This document shows, one piece after another, positions 45,229-55,771 of a DNA stretch of 64,000 nt. Made by a program: the position numbers and the translations under genes. Position 1 is the first letter of the stretch, and each line of letters begins with the position of its first letter. The stretch comes from Smallanthus sonchifolius (taxonomy: Eukaryota > Streptophyta > Magnoliopsida > Asterales > Asteraceae). The stretch lies in assembly GCA_023525975.1 (NCBI GenBank), contig CM042043.1, positions 34,110,001-34,174,000 of the forward strand, read 5' to 3'. The notes below the pieces were generated by a model. The model saw only the letters and a list, made by a program, of their open reading frames with translations, was not told the DNA's origin and ran no database searches.

Positions 45229-46136
45229 GAGTTTATGATAATAATCAGCCACAGTTGCCCGGTTTTGACTTAAAGAATTTATTTTTTGAAACAGATTAAA
45301 ATAACAGAACCGTCAATTTTGTCGTAAGTTTCCTTTAAGTCTTGCCAGACTTCATAAGCAAGTTTAGAAATGACTTGACCCATGTATGATTCATCAGCCA
45401 CAGAATTAAGAATCCATGTAAGCACAACAGAATAACATCTATCCCATTGTCTAGCTAGAACATTATTATCATCTGATCATTTACAAGAACCATCTATAAA
45501 TTCCGTTTTATTTTTAACTTGTAACACAAGTTTCATAGTATTAGACCATATAGTGTAATTTTCAGACCCTTTAAGTTTTATGTTCAGAACTGTACGATTA
45601 CTCGAGTCACTAGCATGAAGGTAAAGAGAATTGCTAGTATCAAGTTTACTTATTAGTGTTTCATTAACAGCATGAGATCCAATTTGAGAGTCAGACATTA
45701 TAGCAACAATCCGAAATAGAGTGCAATTCAGTCAAAACTTAACGAGTAAATGATGGTAAAATACTCATAAGTTTATATAAATGCTATGAGGCATTATATC
45801 ATACTGTTTTACATATGTAATAGCAGCCAACGATCAAAAAACTAGATTTTAAAATAAACTCTGTTTCCAAAAAAAAATCGTAACGTTGAAAAAAAAACTA
45901 AAAACAGTCATGCACTCCGTATTTTGGAAAAAAGTTAACGAACGAAAGCTATTACCAGGCACACGCACAGAGTAAACAACCAAGACTAGAGCCAGGTTTT
46001 CACACCACTCAAGTGATAGATCGGGGAATAGTCAAGGATGTTGATGCGAACACACAAAAAAAATAAATTTCACACCCATGTGATGCAACCAAAATTAGTA
46101 GTGAATAAGCACAAGAATAAACCACAAATAGAAAAT
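45229..46136 (-). repeat. 908-bp tandem unit, copy 3
   Basis: As copy 2. Its gag head (45698-45477) stops early at SCK because CGA has become TGA at 45478-45480. Confidence 0.92.
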
Positions 46137-46920
46137 GAGTTTATGATAATAATCAGCCACAGTTGCCCGGTTTTGACTTAAAGAATTTATTTTTTGAAAC
46201 AGATTAATATAACAGAACCGTCAATTTTGTCGTAAGTTTCCTTTAAGTCTTGCCAGACTTCATAAGCAAGTTTAGAACAGACTTGACCCATGTATGATTC
46301 ATCAGCCATAGAATTAAGAATCCATGTAAGCACAACAGAATTACATCTATCCCAGAGTCTAGCTAGAACATTATTATCATCCGATCATTTACAAGAACCA
46401 TCTATAAATTCCATTTTATTTTTAACTTGTAAAGAAAGTTTCATAGCATTACACCATATAGTATAATTTTCAGACCCTTTAAGTTTTATGATCAGAACTG
46501 TAAGATTACTCAAGTAACTAGCATGAAATTAGAGAGGATTGCTAGTATCAAGTTTACTTTTTAGTGTTTCATTAACAGAATGAGATCCAATTTCAGTCAG
46601 ACATTATAGCAAATATCCGAAATAGAGTGCAATTCAACCAAAACTTAACGAGTAAATGATGGTAAAATACTCATAGGTTTATTTAAATGCTATGAGGCAT
46701 TATATCATATTGTTTTACATATGTAATAGCAGCCAACGATCAAAAAAACTAGATTTTAAAATAAACTCCGTTTCCAAAAAAAAATCGTAACGTTGAAAAA
46801 AAAACTAAAAACAGTCATGCACTCCGTATTTTGGAAAAAAGTTAACGAACGAAAGCTATTACCAGGCACACGCACAGAGTAAACAACCAAGACTAGAGCC
46901 AGGTTTTCACACCACTCAAG
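46137..46920 (-). repeat. 908-bp tandem unit, copy 4, truncated
   Basis: 784 bp. More diverged than the others: it shares the TGA with copy 3, has further changes (LTWI region, altered start), and ends after CACCACTCAAG where the others continue TGATAGATCGG. Confidence 0.88.
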
Positions 46921-47660
46921 TATCTGTATGGATTAAATAATTATATGTACATACTATCAAGATCTCATCTCTAATGGTTATATGTATGGATTAAATAATT
47001 GATATGTTTAAAATTTGCAGCAGGAAATAATTTTCTCCATCTAATTCACACAGTGATAAGATGACTTCATTAAGTAATTAGATGCATAAAGGTCTAATGA
47101 CGATCTCTGGCAGCTAAGATTGAAGCTAACCTTTTCATATTTTGAGTCAATCTTGTAGCATCGGCAAGACACAAAAATCACAAAAATTTTGTAATAATTA
47201 TACAAAAAACCAAGTAATAAAATTCACAAAATCTTGACTGATGCAATACAATCCAACTCTTTCAACAATTCAATTCTAGTTTGACAAATAAGCAATCATG
47301 TCAACACATTAGGTAATTCTACTTGATTCATAAACAAATAGGTATTTCTAATTTTAGATGATTAAGGTTAACAAATCCAGATTTCCCATTATCACTACAA
47401 CACGTTCAACATTAACAACAAATGCCAAAATCGCACGCCTTTTGTGCAGCAAGTTTTCTTGTATAATACAAAGTAAGTGTGAAACTGTGAATCCATATCA
47501 AATCAAAGATCTTGAATTCGTCTCAAGAAATACCTCGCTTTTGAGATAATTGTTTTCAACAATCGATTTCAAGTAACCAAATCAATACAACCCTAATTCA
47601 TAATACATTTATCAAATTTGGTGCACTGCATTTATCTTTTTATCATCTCAACAACATAAA
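46921..47660. other. AT-rich region, no clear gene
   Basis: A 22-bp sequence (GTATGGATTAAATAATT) occurs at 46926 and 46984. No domain recognised. Confidence 0.4.
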
Positions 47661-48300
47661 AAACATTAAAGTTCAAAACCTTTACTTGATTCAAGATTAT
47701 GGGTGGCAAGAATAAGACCTCCAGCACCATTAGACACCTCATCTAGCATAAATGAAGTACGCCCATTGTAACAATTGTGTGTCTCATTAATGCTATTGTG
47801 AATTGGAGATTCCACCTCAAGTGAATTAGGCAATTCTGTTATCATGTAATGTAGCTCATGTAAATTCAGTTTAACATTCATTGCTAATTTGTTATCATCT
47901 AATGTAGCTTCTTAATTTTAGCCATCAAAGGAAACTAAAAATACAAATAGCATTTCATCAAAAAGTTAATATGCCACCTATTCAAACTAAAATAAAAACA
48001 ATGGCCAAATTAGTTGTTAAATTCTTCAACCTAAACTGAATCTAACCTTATGGAGATGAAAGGTCATGTCACCGGTGTCAACAACGACGTCGTTCGAAAG
48101 TCAGGTGGTACAAAGCCTGCAACAGAAACCAAAATCAGAGAACGAAATAGCATATAGCGAGAGAAACAGTTACACGAAATCAAAACAATTAAGCAAATTA
48201 GTAGTTAAATTTTTAGTTGACATGCTTACCGTTTGGAATTGAAGGTCTCTGGCAGATCGGAGGCCATGACCGGCGGGGAAGGTCCGGTGATTGAAGAGGG
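47660..48300 (-). other. Candidate host transcription unit with small exons
   Basis: On the minus strand an ATG at about 48268 opens MASDLPETFNSK and meets a good donor (CG/GTAAGC). An acceptor (TTTCTGTTGCAG) precedes 48115-48053, which ends at a donor-like AAG/GTTAGA. A 71-codon frame (47881-47666) follows. Joining the first two pieces in frame gives an early stop, so it may be non-coding, mis-predicted or a pseudogene. No family recognised. Confidence 0.28.
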
Positions 48301-48581
48301 GAAGAAAACGCGAATCAGCCCTCAAAATCACTGGCGTTCCATGAGCGAGGAATGAAACGGCGAGCTAAGAGATTGTGTGGATGATCGTTTGTGTAGATTT
48401 CAAACGGCGAAGCAACAGATGAAAGAGAAGATCACAAAATTAGGGTTTCTTCAAAATTGAAACCGGGTAATAGGATCCGCGAGAAATATTAATTCGGGTA
48501 TAAGCATTTACGCGGGATCATGAAAGAAAGCATTGCACCAAAAGGACACGTGGACAAAAAGATTTTTATTTATTAAAGAAG

Positions 48582-48798
48582 TATCGTTGGCCATCTGGTA
48601 TAATAGTAGCCTCAAGACTTCCAATAGTGGAGGTCTTGGGTTCGAATCCTGATCACAACAAAAAAGGGGTTTGTGGCCAGGTCAAGGGGTTTACCCAGTT
48701 GGGGGTTCCTCCTGCGGTGGGCTGCCCTGGATGTTCTAGGTGTTGCCCTAGGAAAACTCAATTATCCTAGAATATCTACGTGTTACCGTTAAAAAAAA
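48582..48798 (+). mobile_element. tRNA-derived SINE
   Basis: 217 bp with Pol III A box TGGCCATCTGG (48588-48598) and B box GGTTCGAATCC (48639-48649) at a tRNA-like spacing, a unique body and an A-run tail. The flanks form a probable duplication: TTATTAAAGAAG (48570-48581) and TTATTAAAAGAG (48799-48810). Confidence 0.82.
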
Positions 48799-48810
48799 TT
48801 ATTAAAAGAG

Positions 48811-49220
48811 TAAGATTTAAAGGTAAAAAATAAATATTGTTCCCGTCATATTTTGACACATTGTATATGGAAATCATGATAACTTTTGACAAACATATAT
48901 GGACATATTTTTCCACGTTAGATTTGATTCTTTTTAATGTAATATGGATATTATTTATGCCTAAAAAATGTAAAAACACTTTTAAATTATTCAAATTATG
49001 ATTTGAAACACGACTAAAAATATATTCAATACATTTTTAAATGTTTTTCATTTTTCCTAAAAAAAAGGAAATTTCAAATAAAATTAGTTTGTTTGAAGTT
49101 TACACATTTTTAAATAAACTTTTTATACATTGTGAATTTGTATCCGATTTTCAATTATGTATATATAAGAGTTGTGATTCGATTTTTCCTCTTTTACTGA
49201 TTATCTTTTGAAAATTCTAA
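48811..49220. other. AT-rich spacer, no gene seen
   Basis: Nothing recognised between the SINE and the Helitron. Confidence 0.45.
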
Positions 49221-50037
49221 TCTCTCTTCTAATAAAAAAACTAAATGGTTTTATCACTTGGCATCACCATATTCCATCTTAAAACTTCTTCCCCACAAAA
49301 TCACATTTATATCCTCCTTTTAATACTTTCATATTTAGCTTTTTTTTAAATTACATAAATAAACATTTTCATCATTATTATCACTTGCTCATATTTTTTT
49401 ATAAATTATCATCAAAAGTTAATATATTAAAAGAGTCAAGAATTAAAAAAAAGAGATTTTAAAAAAGCGGTTTTTAAAGTTTTATTATTAAAAAAAAGAT
49501 TTTTTAAAATTTTGTTATCAAAAAACAAAACTTTTTAATTTTACATATAAAATTTGAAAATACTAAGTTTATATTTTAAATAAATATGTGTTAGAACAAA
49601 GTTTACTAATATTTAATTAGTAGTTTTTTAATTGAATTTGATATTTATAACTAAATTTTTCTTTTGAATTATAAATTTTAAAATTAGTTTTTAATAAAAT
49701 TAAGAAACTTACAAATATTTATTTTTAAAAGTATATTACATATTTTTTTAAACGAAGAGATTTTTTTTTTCAAAATTCATGTTTACAAGTTTCAATTATA
49801 ATTTATTTGTTTTGAATTTTTCATATTTAATTTTGAAATTTTAAATTTAATTGTGTTGAAATATTAAGGAGTGAAATTTTTAAATTTTGGAGTTTTAAAC
49901 TTTGAATTTAAAAGACGATATATTGTTGAAATTTAAATTTTATTTGTATCTTTTTGTTTTTTTTTAATCAGGGATTTAGTATTAAAATTTTAGCAAGATT
50001 GTCCTCATACAAGTACAAATAGTATCCGTCAAACAGA

Positions 50038-52522
50038 TGTCACACCCCGACCGATGGCGGAATCATCGAGGTCGACAATGGAATGATTGTTCAAAAGCAC
50101 ATGATAACTAAAATGTTGCATAATTCATTAATTAAATTTAAAGACAACAAAGATCCAAATACAATACATTTCAAATAACATAGTCTAGTTCAAAATATTG
50201 ATTTATTTAACTAGGTCCATAGTTCTTAAGTGGATGAATCTTCGGCAAGCAATCACATATCCAAACCTGAAACATTATTTAAATCAAGTGTCAACTAAAC
50301 AGTTGGTGAGTACATAGGTTTTGTAGTTTCGATAAGTAGTAGATAAAAACGTTTTGCAACTCATTGTTTATCTTGTTAAACATAGTATATATATGGTGTA
50401 TCATTTATCTAATCACAATTCAAACTTTGATTGACGAGCTAGAACATAGCACAACAGCTAAGTCCGGTATGTTTGAATATAGTTACCCACTATATCCGGT
50501 ATGTTTGAATATAACACGCGGCTATATCCGAGTATGCAGTAATAAACACCCTAACCGGGTGGGCTGGTCAGGCACAATAGATCTATTAATATTACTGTTG
50601 GTTTTCTTATGTTTAAAGTAAATGTATGTACACCCAAGATAATAAGCATATAGTCCACATGTATAACACGTATAAACAAAGTGAGTAGCATGTATAATGT
50701 TTCACCCCAAAATGCGTAAAAATGTAAAATGGGTGCTATGTAACTCACCTGGCTAGCGGATTTTTTTAATCCACGAGGGTAGGTGATACGGATGTTGAAA
50801 CCTAAGCACGATGGAACCCTATGTGGATAGATAAGTATTATTGTACGTTTTATATGTATGTGCGTATTCGTATTTAAATGTGTATAGGTTTTATAATAAT
50901 ATTTATTTGTATAAAATATGGTAGAAAAATGATAATGATTTTGTAAACTTTAACTTATAAAAATATATTGTTAAAATATTATATTTTTAAATAAGTAGTT
51001 ATTGTGTATTTATAAAAGTTTCTATTTATTTATTTATATTATCATTATTATATGTATTTTTTGTAAGTTAAAAACTATTTTAACAATTTTATAAAAATAT
51101 AGTGTTTACTATTTTATAAAAATTTGCTTTATCGATTTTAAAATAAACGAACGAGTAAGCCGACTCGTTTTAGTTTTTATTGTATAAAAAGAATATTAAA
51201 ATAAGTTAAAATAAATAAATAAAATAAAAACAGGAAAAAAAAAGTTTGGGCCGAAGGCCAACCGGGATCGAACCCGCGACCTCAGGATCAAATACACACA
51301 CGCATAACCAGCCGGGCTACTGTCCATCGCTGGTTATGTGTGTACCCGTTAATTTAAATACACAAGTGGGAAGTTGGTCGCTGGTCCTCGGCAACCGGCA
51401 AACCGTGTCCGAGGACACTGGTTTGCCCGGTAACTCATGGGCGATGGTCGCGATTTTGATTGGGGTAGTTTGACAAGCGATAACAGAAGGTAAAGGAACC
51501 AAATTGAGGCTCGAACCTGGTCGCGAAGGGTCTGGTCGGCAGAAGCTTAAATCTGAAAATGTCAAGAATGGGGATCAAGCTTCTGGATGGAATTAGCCTC
51601 TAAAACCTTGGTCACAGCTTCACTCAGAGACGACGAATGAAATGGTGTCTTCAATTTGAAGTGAGAGTGGGTGGAAGAGGGATAGCGAGCTCGAGCAGGT
51701 CCGAAGATGGCTATTTATAGTCGAGCTCAAACCTTATGACCAAATGTGAAATTGAGTATGTCCAGACATTCGTCTGGACGAGACGAAGCTAACGAGCTAT
51801 CAAGCATGCGTAGAGGTTGACTGTCGGGCTCGAATTCGTGGCGTGGGTTCTCGGCCACCAACAGGATCAGACGATCCGTATGTTGGGGAGACCAATTGGT
51901 CGGGGGCTTTTGCTCGCGTGGGAACGACGAGTTCAGGGATGCCTTTAGCGGCTGTCGAGGTGCAGGGAACAGGCTTGTCGGGGTGCTCGCCGGAAACTGG
52001 CTTGGACCGCCGGACAAACGTAGGTGGTGACCGGAAAGTCGATTTGCAATTTGGCAGTTTCAGTCCCTGTTGTTTGATTTTGTTTTAATTCGACCCCTGA
52101 GATAATTACGGATGAATCCTTGTAGTTTGATTTGTACAGAAATAGTCCCTCAACAGATTTTATTCTAAAACCTTCTAGTTTGAAAATTTTCAAAACAACC
52201 CATCAATTTTTATAAAAATAAATTTCTTTTAATTTCAAATATATTTTATAAACTTATTTTGTTATTATTATTATTATTATAAATAATTTTTATAAAAGTT
52301 ATTTATCTTATTTAAATAGGTTATTTTATTAAATATGCAACCTTTAAATTTAAAATTTTATATAAGTTTTAAAACTTATAAAATTTTAATTAATTTAAAT
52401 CCGTAAAATGAAAATACCTATTTGTATAAAACTAAATAAAACACTCGTATTTTATTTAATTTGAGAATGATTACACGATAATTATATTACAAGTGCGCGA
52501 ATGAAAAATCTGAAACGTCACA
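50038..52522 (-). repeat. 3' LTR of the gypsy element
   Basis: 2485 bp, TGTCACACCCC...CGTCACA ends on the plus strand. TATA box CTATAAATA on the minus strand at 51720-51712. It contains a tRNA-like stretch at 51250-51335. Confidence 0.93.
51250..51335 (-). other. tRNA-like sequence inside the gypsy LTR (left)
   Basis: On the minus strand a box-A-like TAGCCCGGCTGG is followed by GGGTTCGATCCCGG, a perfect B-box/T-arm. The same lies at 59160-59245 in the other LTR. No full cloverleaf could be folded by eye. Confidence 0.5.
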
Positions 52523-52534
52523 GTCTCCCCATGT
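52523..52534 (-). other. Polypurine tract of the gypsy element
   Basis: Minus strand ACATGGGGAGAC directly abuts the 3' LTR. Confidence 0.75.
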
Positions 52535-52570
52535 TAAAGGAATTTCGCCTCGAAATTCAACTAGTGGAGG

Positions 52571-55153
52571 CTATGAAAAGAGATGTGGATACTTGGTCTT
52601 CATTTGGTCTTCACGTTCCCAAGTGAACTCGGGTCCACATTTAGACTCCCAACGGACCTTGTCAATGGGGATGCGGCTACGCTTGAGTTTCTTGACTTCT
52701 CGGTCCATGATTTCCACGGGTTTTTCAACAAAGTGCATTTTCTCGTCAATACGCACTTCATCAAGAGGGATGTGGAGATTTTCGTCGGCTAGACACTTTT
52801 TCAAATTAGATACATGAAAGGTCGGATGAACGTTGTTGAGTTCTGAAGGAAGATCGAGTTTGTAGGCCACTTTTCCTACCCTTTCGAGTATCTTGAATGG
52901 ACCCACATATCTAGATGCAAGTTTTCCTTTCTTTCCAAATCGGACTACGCCTTTCCAAGGTGATACTTTTAGGAGAACCATATCCCCAACTTGAAATTCC
53001 AAGGGTTTTCGTCTTTTGTCGGCATAGCTCTTTTGCCGACTCCTTGCTACCCGAATGTTGTCACGGATAAGAGAGATTTTATCGGTGGTCTCTTGGATAA
53101 GCTCGGGACCGGTGATTTGTGCTTCACCAATTTCGTTCCAACAAATCAGTGAACGACATTTACATCCATAAAGAGCTTCAAATGATGCCATGTTAATACT
53201 TGTGTGGTAGCTGTTGTTGTAGGAAAATTCGATCAGTGGTAGGTGAGAATCCCAATTGCCACCAAAGTCAATGACACAAGCTCTAAGCATATCCTCGAGA
53301 GTTTGGATTGTTCGCTCGGTTTGTCCATCAGTTTGAGGATGGTAAGCCGTACTTAAGTCCAAACGAGTACCAAGCGCAGATTGTAATGATTGCCAAAATC
53401 GGGAAGTAAAACGCGAATCACGATCGGAGATGATGTTCAAAGGGATTCCGTGACGACTCACAATTTCATCAATGTAGATCCGAGCCAATTTCTCGATTCG
53501 ATAGTCCTCACGAATAGGCAAGAAATGAGCAGACTTTGTAAGTCGGTCGATAATAACCCAGATACTATTGTGCCCACTAGAAGTGCGTGAGAGTTTGGTG
53601 ATGAAGTCCATAGCAAGGTTCTCCCACTTCCACACGGGGATTTCAGGTTGTTCGAGGAGTCCGGAAGGCTTCTGGTGTTCGGCCTTCACTTTAGAACAAG
53701 TTAAGCATTTTTCCACAAAGAGGGCAATATCCTTTTTCATGCCGGGCCACCAATATTGCTGACGAAGACCCATGTACATCTTATCAGCTCCGGGATGTAC
53801 CGAATATCGAGTTTTGTGGGACTCGTTCATCAAAAATATACGAAGGTCGTCGCGATCGGGAACCCAGATACGGTCCAAGTAATATAATAGACCGTTGGCT
53901 TTGGTTTCTAGCAGGAGTTCTACACCACATGCCATCTCTTGATACATGTTTCCCTCGGTAACCGAGGCGTGTTGTGCTTTGAGAATACGGGCTTGGATAT
54001 CGTTATGGATACAAACACTATGAAGCATGATACGTTCTTTACGACTCAAGGCGTCAGCTACAACATTTGCTTTGCCGGGGTGGTAGCGAATCTCGCAGTC
54101 GTAGTCGTTAAGAAGTTCAATCCATCGACGTTGCCTCATATTAAGCTCTTTTTGATTGAAAATATGATGGAGGCTTTTGTGGTCGGTGAAAACCACGCAT
54201 TTGGTACCATAAAGATAATGTCTCCAAATTTTCAAGGCGAAAACGACAGCACCAAACTCGAGATCATGGGTCGTATAGTTCTTCTCGTGGATTTTGAGCT
54301 GACGTGATGCGTATGCAATTACTTGGCCACGTTGCATAAGAACACATCCAAGACCTTGGTTGGATGCATCACAATAAACGACAAAGTCGTCATTTCCACT
54401 AGGAAGAGTTAGAATAAGAGCATTGCAGAGCTTGTGCTTGAGAGTTTGAAAAGCTTCCTCTTGCTTGGGTCCCCACTCGTAAGGCTTACCTTTGTGAGTC
54501 AAGGCAGTGAGCGGGACCGCAATTTTGGAGAAATTTGAGATGAAGCGACGATAGTAACCCGCTAGTCCAAGGAAGGAACGAATCTCGGTAGGAGTCTTAG
54601 GAGTACTCCAATTCTTTACCACCTCGATCTTTGCCGGGTCCACATGAATTCCCTTATCGTTGACTATGTGTCCCAAAAATTGAACTTCCTTTAGCCAGAA
54701 TTCACACTTGGAGAACTTGGCGTATAGTTGTTCTTTCTTCAAGAGTTCCAAAATCAAACGAAGATGTTGTTCATGCTCCGCTTTCGTTTTAGAATAGATG
54801 AGAATGTCGTCAATGAAAACGATCACGAACTTGTCCGAATAAGGTTTGCATACACGGTTCATGAGGTCCATGAAGACCGCAGGTGCATTAGTCAAACCGA
54901 ATGGCATGACCATGAACTCGTAGTGACCATATCTAGTCTGAAAGGCAGTCTTCGGAATGTCTTCATTGAGAACACGAAGTTGATGGTATCCGGAACGAAG
55001 GTCAATCTTGGAGAAACATGTTGAACCTTGAAGTTGATCGAAAAAATCGTCGATACGGGGTAAAGGATAACGGTTCTTAATTGTAAGCTTGTTGAGTTCA
55101 CGATAATCGATGCACATTCGAAACGATCCATCCTTTTTCTTTACGAATAGCAC
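52571..55153 (-). CDS. pol: RT, RNase H, integrase and chromodomain-like tail, gypsy element
   Basis: 860 codons open. RT: CIDYRELNKLTIKNRYPLPR and catalytic FIDDILIYSK near residue 120. RNase H: VVYCDASNQGLG near residue 265, HKSLHHIFNQKELN. Integrase: zinc finger (H-H-C-C; CLTCSKVKAEHQ) near residue 490, then DDE residues in MDFITKL, ISDRDSRFTSRFW and GQTERTIQTLED. A GPY/F-type region (YVGPFKILERVGKVAYKLDL) leads to a chromodomain-like end (VEIMDREVKKLKRSRIPIDK, GPEFTWEREDQM). All catalytic residues look intact; the first ATG shown is internal to the polyprotein. Confidence 0.93.
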   Translation of the reverse strand: MLFVKKKDGSFRMCIDYRELNKLTIKNRYPLPRIDDFFDQLQGSTCFSKIDLRSGYHQLRVLNEDIPKTAFQTRYGHYEFMVMPFGLTNAPAVFMDLMNRVCKPYSDKFVIVFIDDILIYSKTKAEHEQHLRLILELLKKEQLYAKFSKCEFWLKEVQFLGHIVNDKGIHVDPAKIEVVKNWSTPKTPTEIRSFLGLAGYYRRFISNFSKIAVPLTALTHKGKPYEWGPKQEEAFQTLKHKLCNALILTLPSGNDDFVVYCDASNQGLGCVLMQRGQVIAYASRQLKIHEKNYTTHDLEFGAVVFALKIWRHYLYGTKCVVFTDHKSLHHIFNQKELNMRQRRWIELLNDYDCEIRYHPGKANVVADALSRKERIMLHSVCIHNDIQARILKAQHASVTEGNMYQEMACGVELLLETKANGLLYYLDRIWVPDRDDLRIFLMNESHKTRYSVHPGADKMYMGLRQQYWWPGMKKDIALFVEKCLTCSKVKAEHQKPSGLLEQPEIPVWKWENLAMDFITKLSRTSSGHNSIWVIIDRLTKSAHFLPIREDYRIEKLARIYIDEIVSRHGIPLNIISDRDSRFTSRFWQSLQSALGTRLDLSTAYHPQTDGQTERTIQTLEDMLRACVIDFGGNWDSHLPLIEFSYNNSYHTSINMASFEALYGCKCRSLICWNEIGEAQITGPELIQETTDKISLIRDNIRVARSRQKSYADKRRKPLEFQVGDMVLLKVSPWKGVVRFGKKGKLASRYVGPFKILERVGKVAYKLDLPSELNNVHPTFHVSNLKKCLADENLHIPLDEVRIDEKMHFVEKPVEIMDREVKKLKRSRIPIDKVRWESKCGPEFTWEREDQMKTKYPHLFS

Positions 55154-55204
55154 GGGAGCGCCCCAAGGTGAATGGCTTGGGCGGATGAATCCTTTGGATG
55201 AGAG

Positions 55205-55732
55205 TTATTGTAATTGACTTGCGAGCTCTTGCATCTCGGAAGGTGCAAGACGATAGGGAGCTTTTGCCACGGGAGTTGCTCCGGGCACGAGGTCAATACG
55301 AAACTCTACTTGTCTAGGAGGAGGAAGGCCGGGTAAATCCTCGGGGAATACTTCGGGAAAGTCTCGAATGATCGGAATATCCTGCAATTTCTTACCCTCG
55401 TCTTTCGTGTCAACTACGTGGGCCAAGAAGGCAACATACTTTTTCCGTAGGTACTTTTGTGCCAATGTGCAAGACATGAGTTGAAGACCACGACATGGTT
55501 TTTCACCGAAAATAACTAACGTGTCGCCCGAAGGGAGAGGTATACGAATGCACTTCTCGTAGCAAATAACCTCGGCATGGTGCTTGGATAACCAGTCCAT
55601 GCCAATTATAATATCGAAGCTTCCCAATTGCATTGGAAGGAGATCAACAGAGAATTCATGATTATTAAGCTCGAGATTGCAGTCGCGGATAACAGAATTT
55701 ATAGTAATAGATTTTCCGTTTGCTATCTCCAC
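55205..55732 (-). CDS. Protease remainder and RT leader, gypsy element
   Basis: 175 codons in the same frame as gag and pol: flap and second half of the retropepsin (FSVDLLPMQLGSFDIIIGMD, WLSKHHAEV) and the linker FPEVFPEDLPGLPP typical of the RT N-terminus. It ends at an in-frame TAA (55207-55205) where relatives have glutamate codons. The ATG at 55732 is internal, not a true start. Confidence 0.88.
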   Translation of the reverse strand: MEIANGKSITINSVIRDCNLELNNHEFSVDLLPMQLGSFDIIIGMDWLSKHHAEVICYEKCIRIPLPSGDTLVIFGEKPCRGLQLMSCTLAQKYLRKKYVAFLAHVVDTKDEGKKLQDIPIIRDFPEVFPEDLPGLPPPRQVEFRIDLVPGATPVAKAPYRLAPSEMQELASQLQ

Positions 55733-55771
55733 GGAGTAAGAATTGTCAAGTTTCGTTCTTTGTTTAGCAAG

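Larger units (their letters stand above)
34133..46920 (-). mobile_element. Decayed Ty1/copia element with tandem gag heads and two nested insertions
   Basis: Minus-strand order from right to left: tandem gag-head copies (46920-40505), gag knuckle, protease, GAG-pre-integrase, integrase (split by a solo LTR at 37090-39042), RT, RNase H, polypurine tract and 3' LTR (34693-34133). A hAT transposon sits in gag (40884-43783). The 5' LTR and primer site were not found, so the 5' side is incomplete or rearranged. All frames are broken. Confidence 0.82.

Noticed and set aside
51257..51335. A functional tRNA gene
   Set aside because: Only the B box and an A-box-like sequence fit. No acceptor or anticodon stem could be paired convincingly by eye, and it is duplicated as part of the LTRs.
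51246..52193. Several 70-110 codon frames in the gypsy LTRs, repeated at 59156-60081
   Set aside because: They occur on both strands in both LTRs, track the higher GC content there, and have no family similarity I can see.
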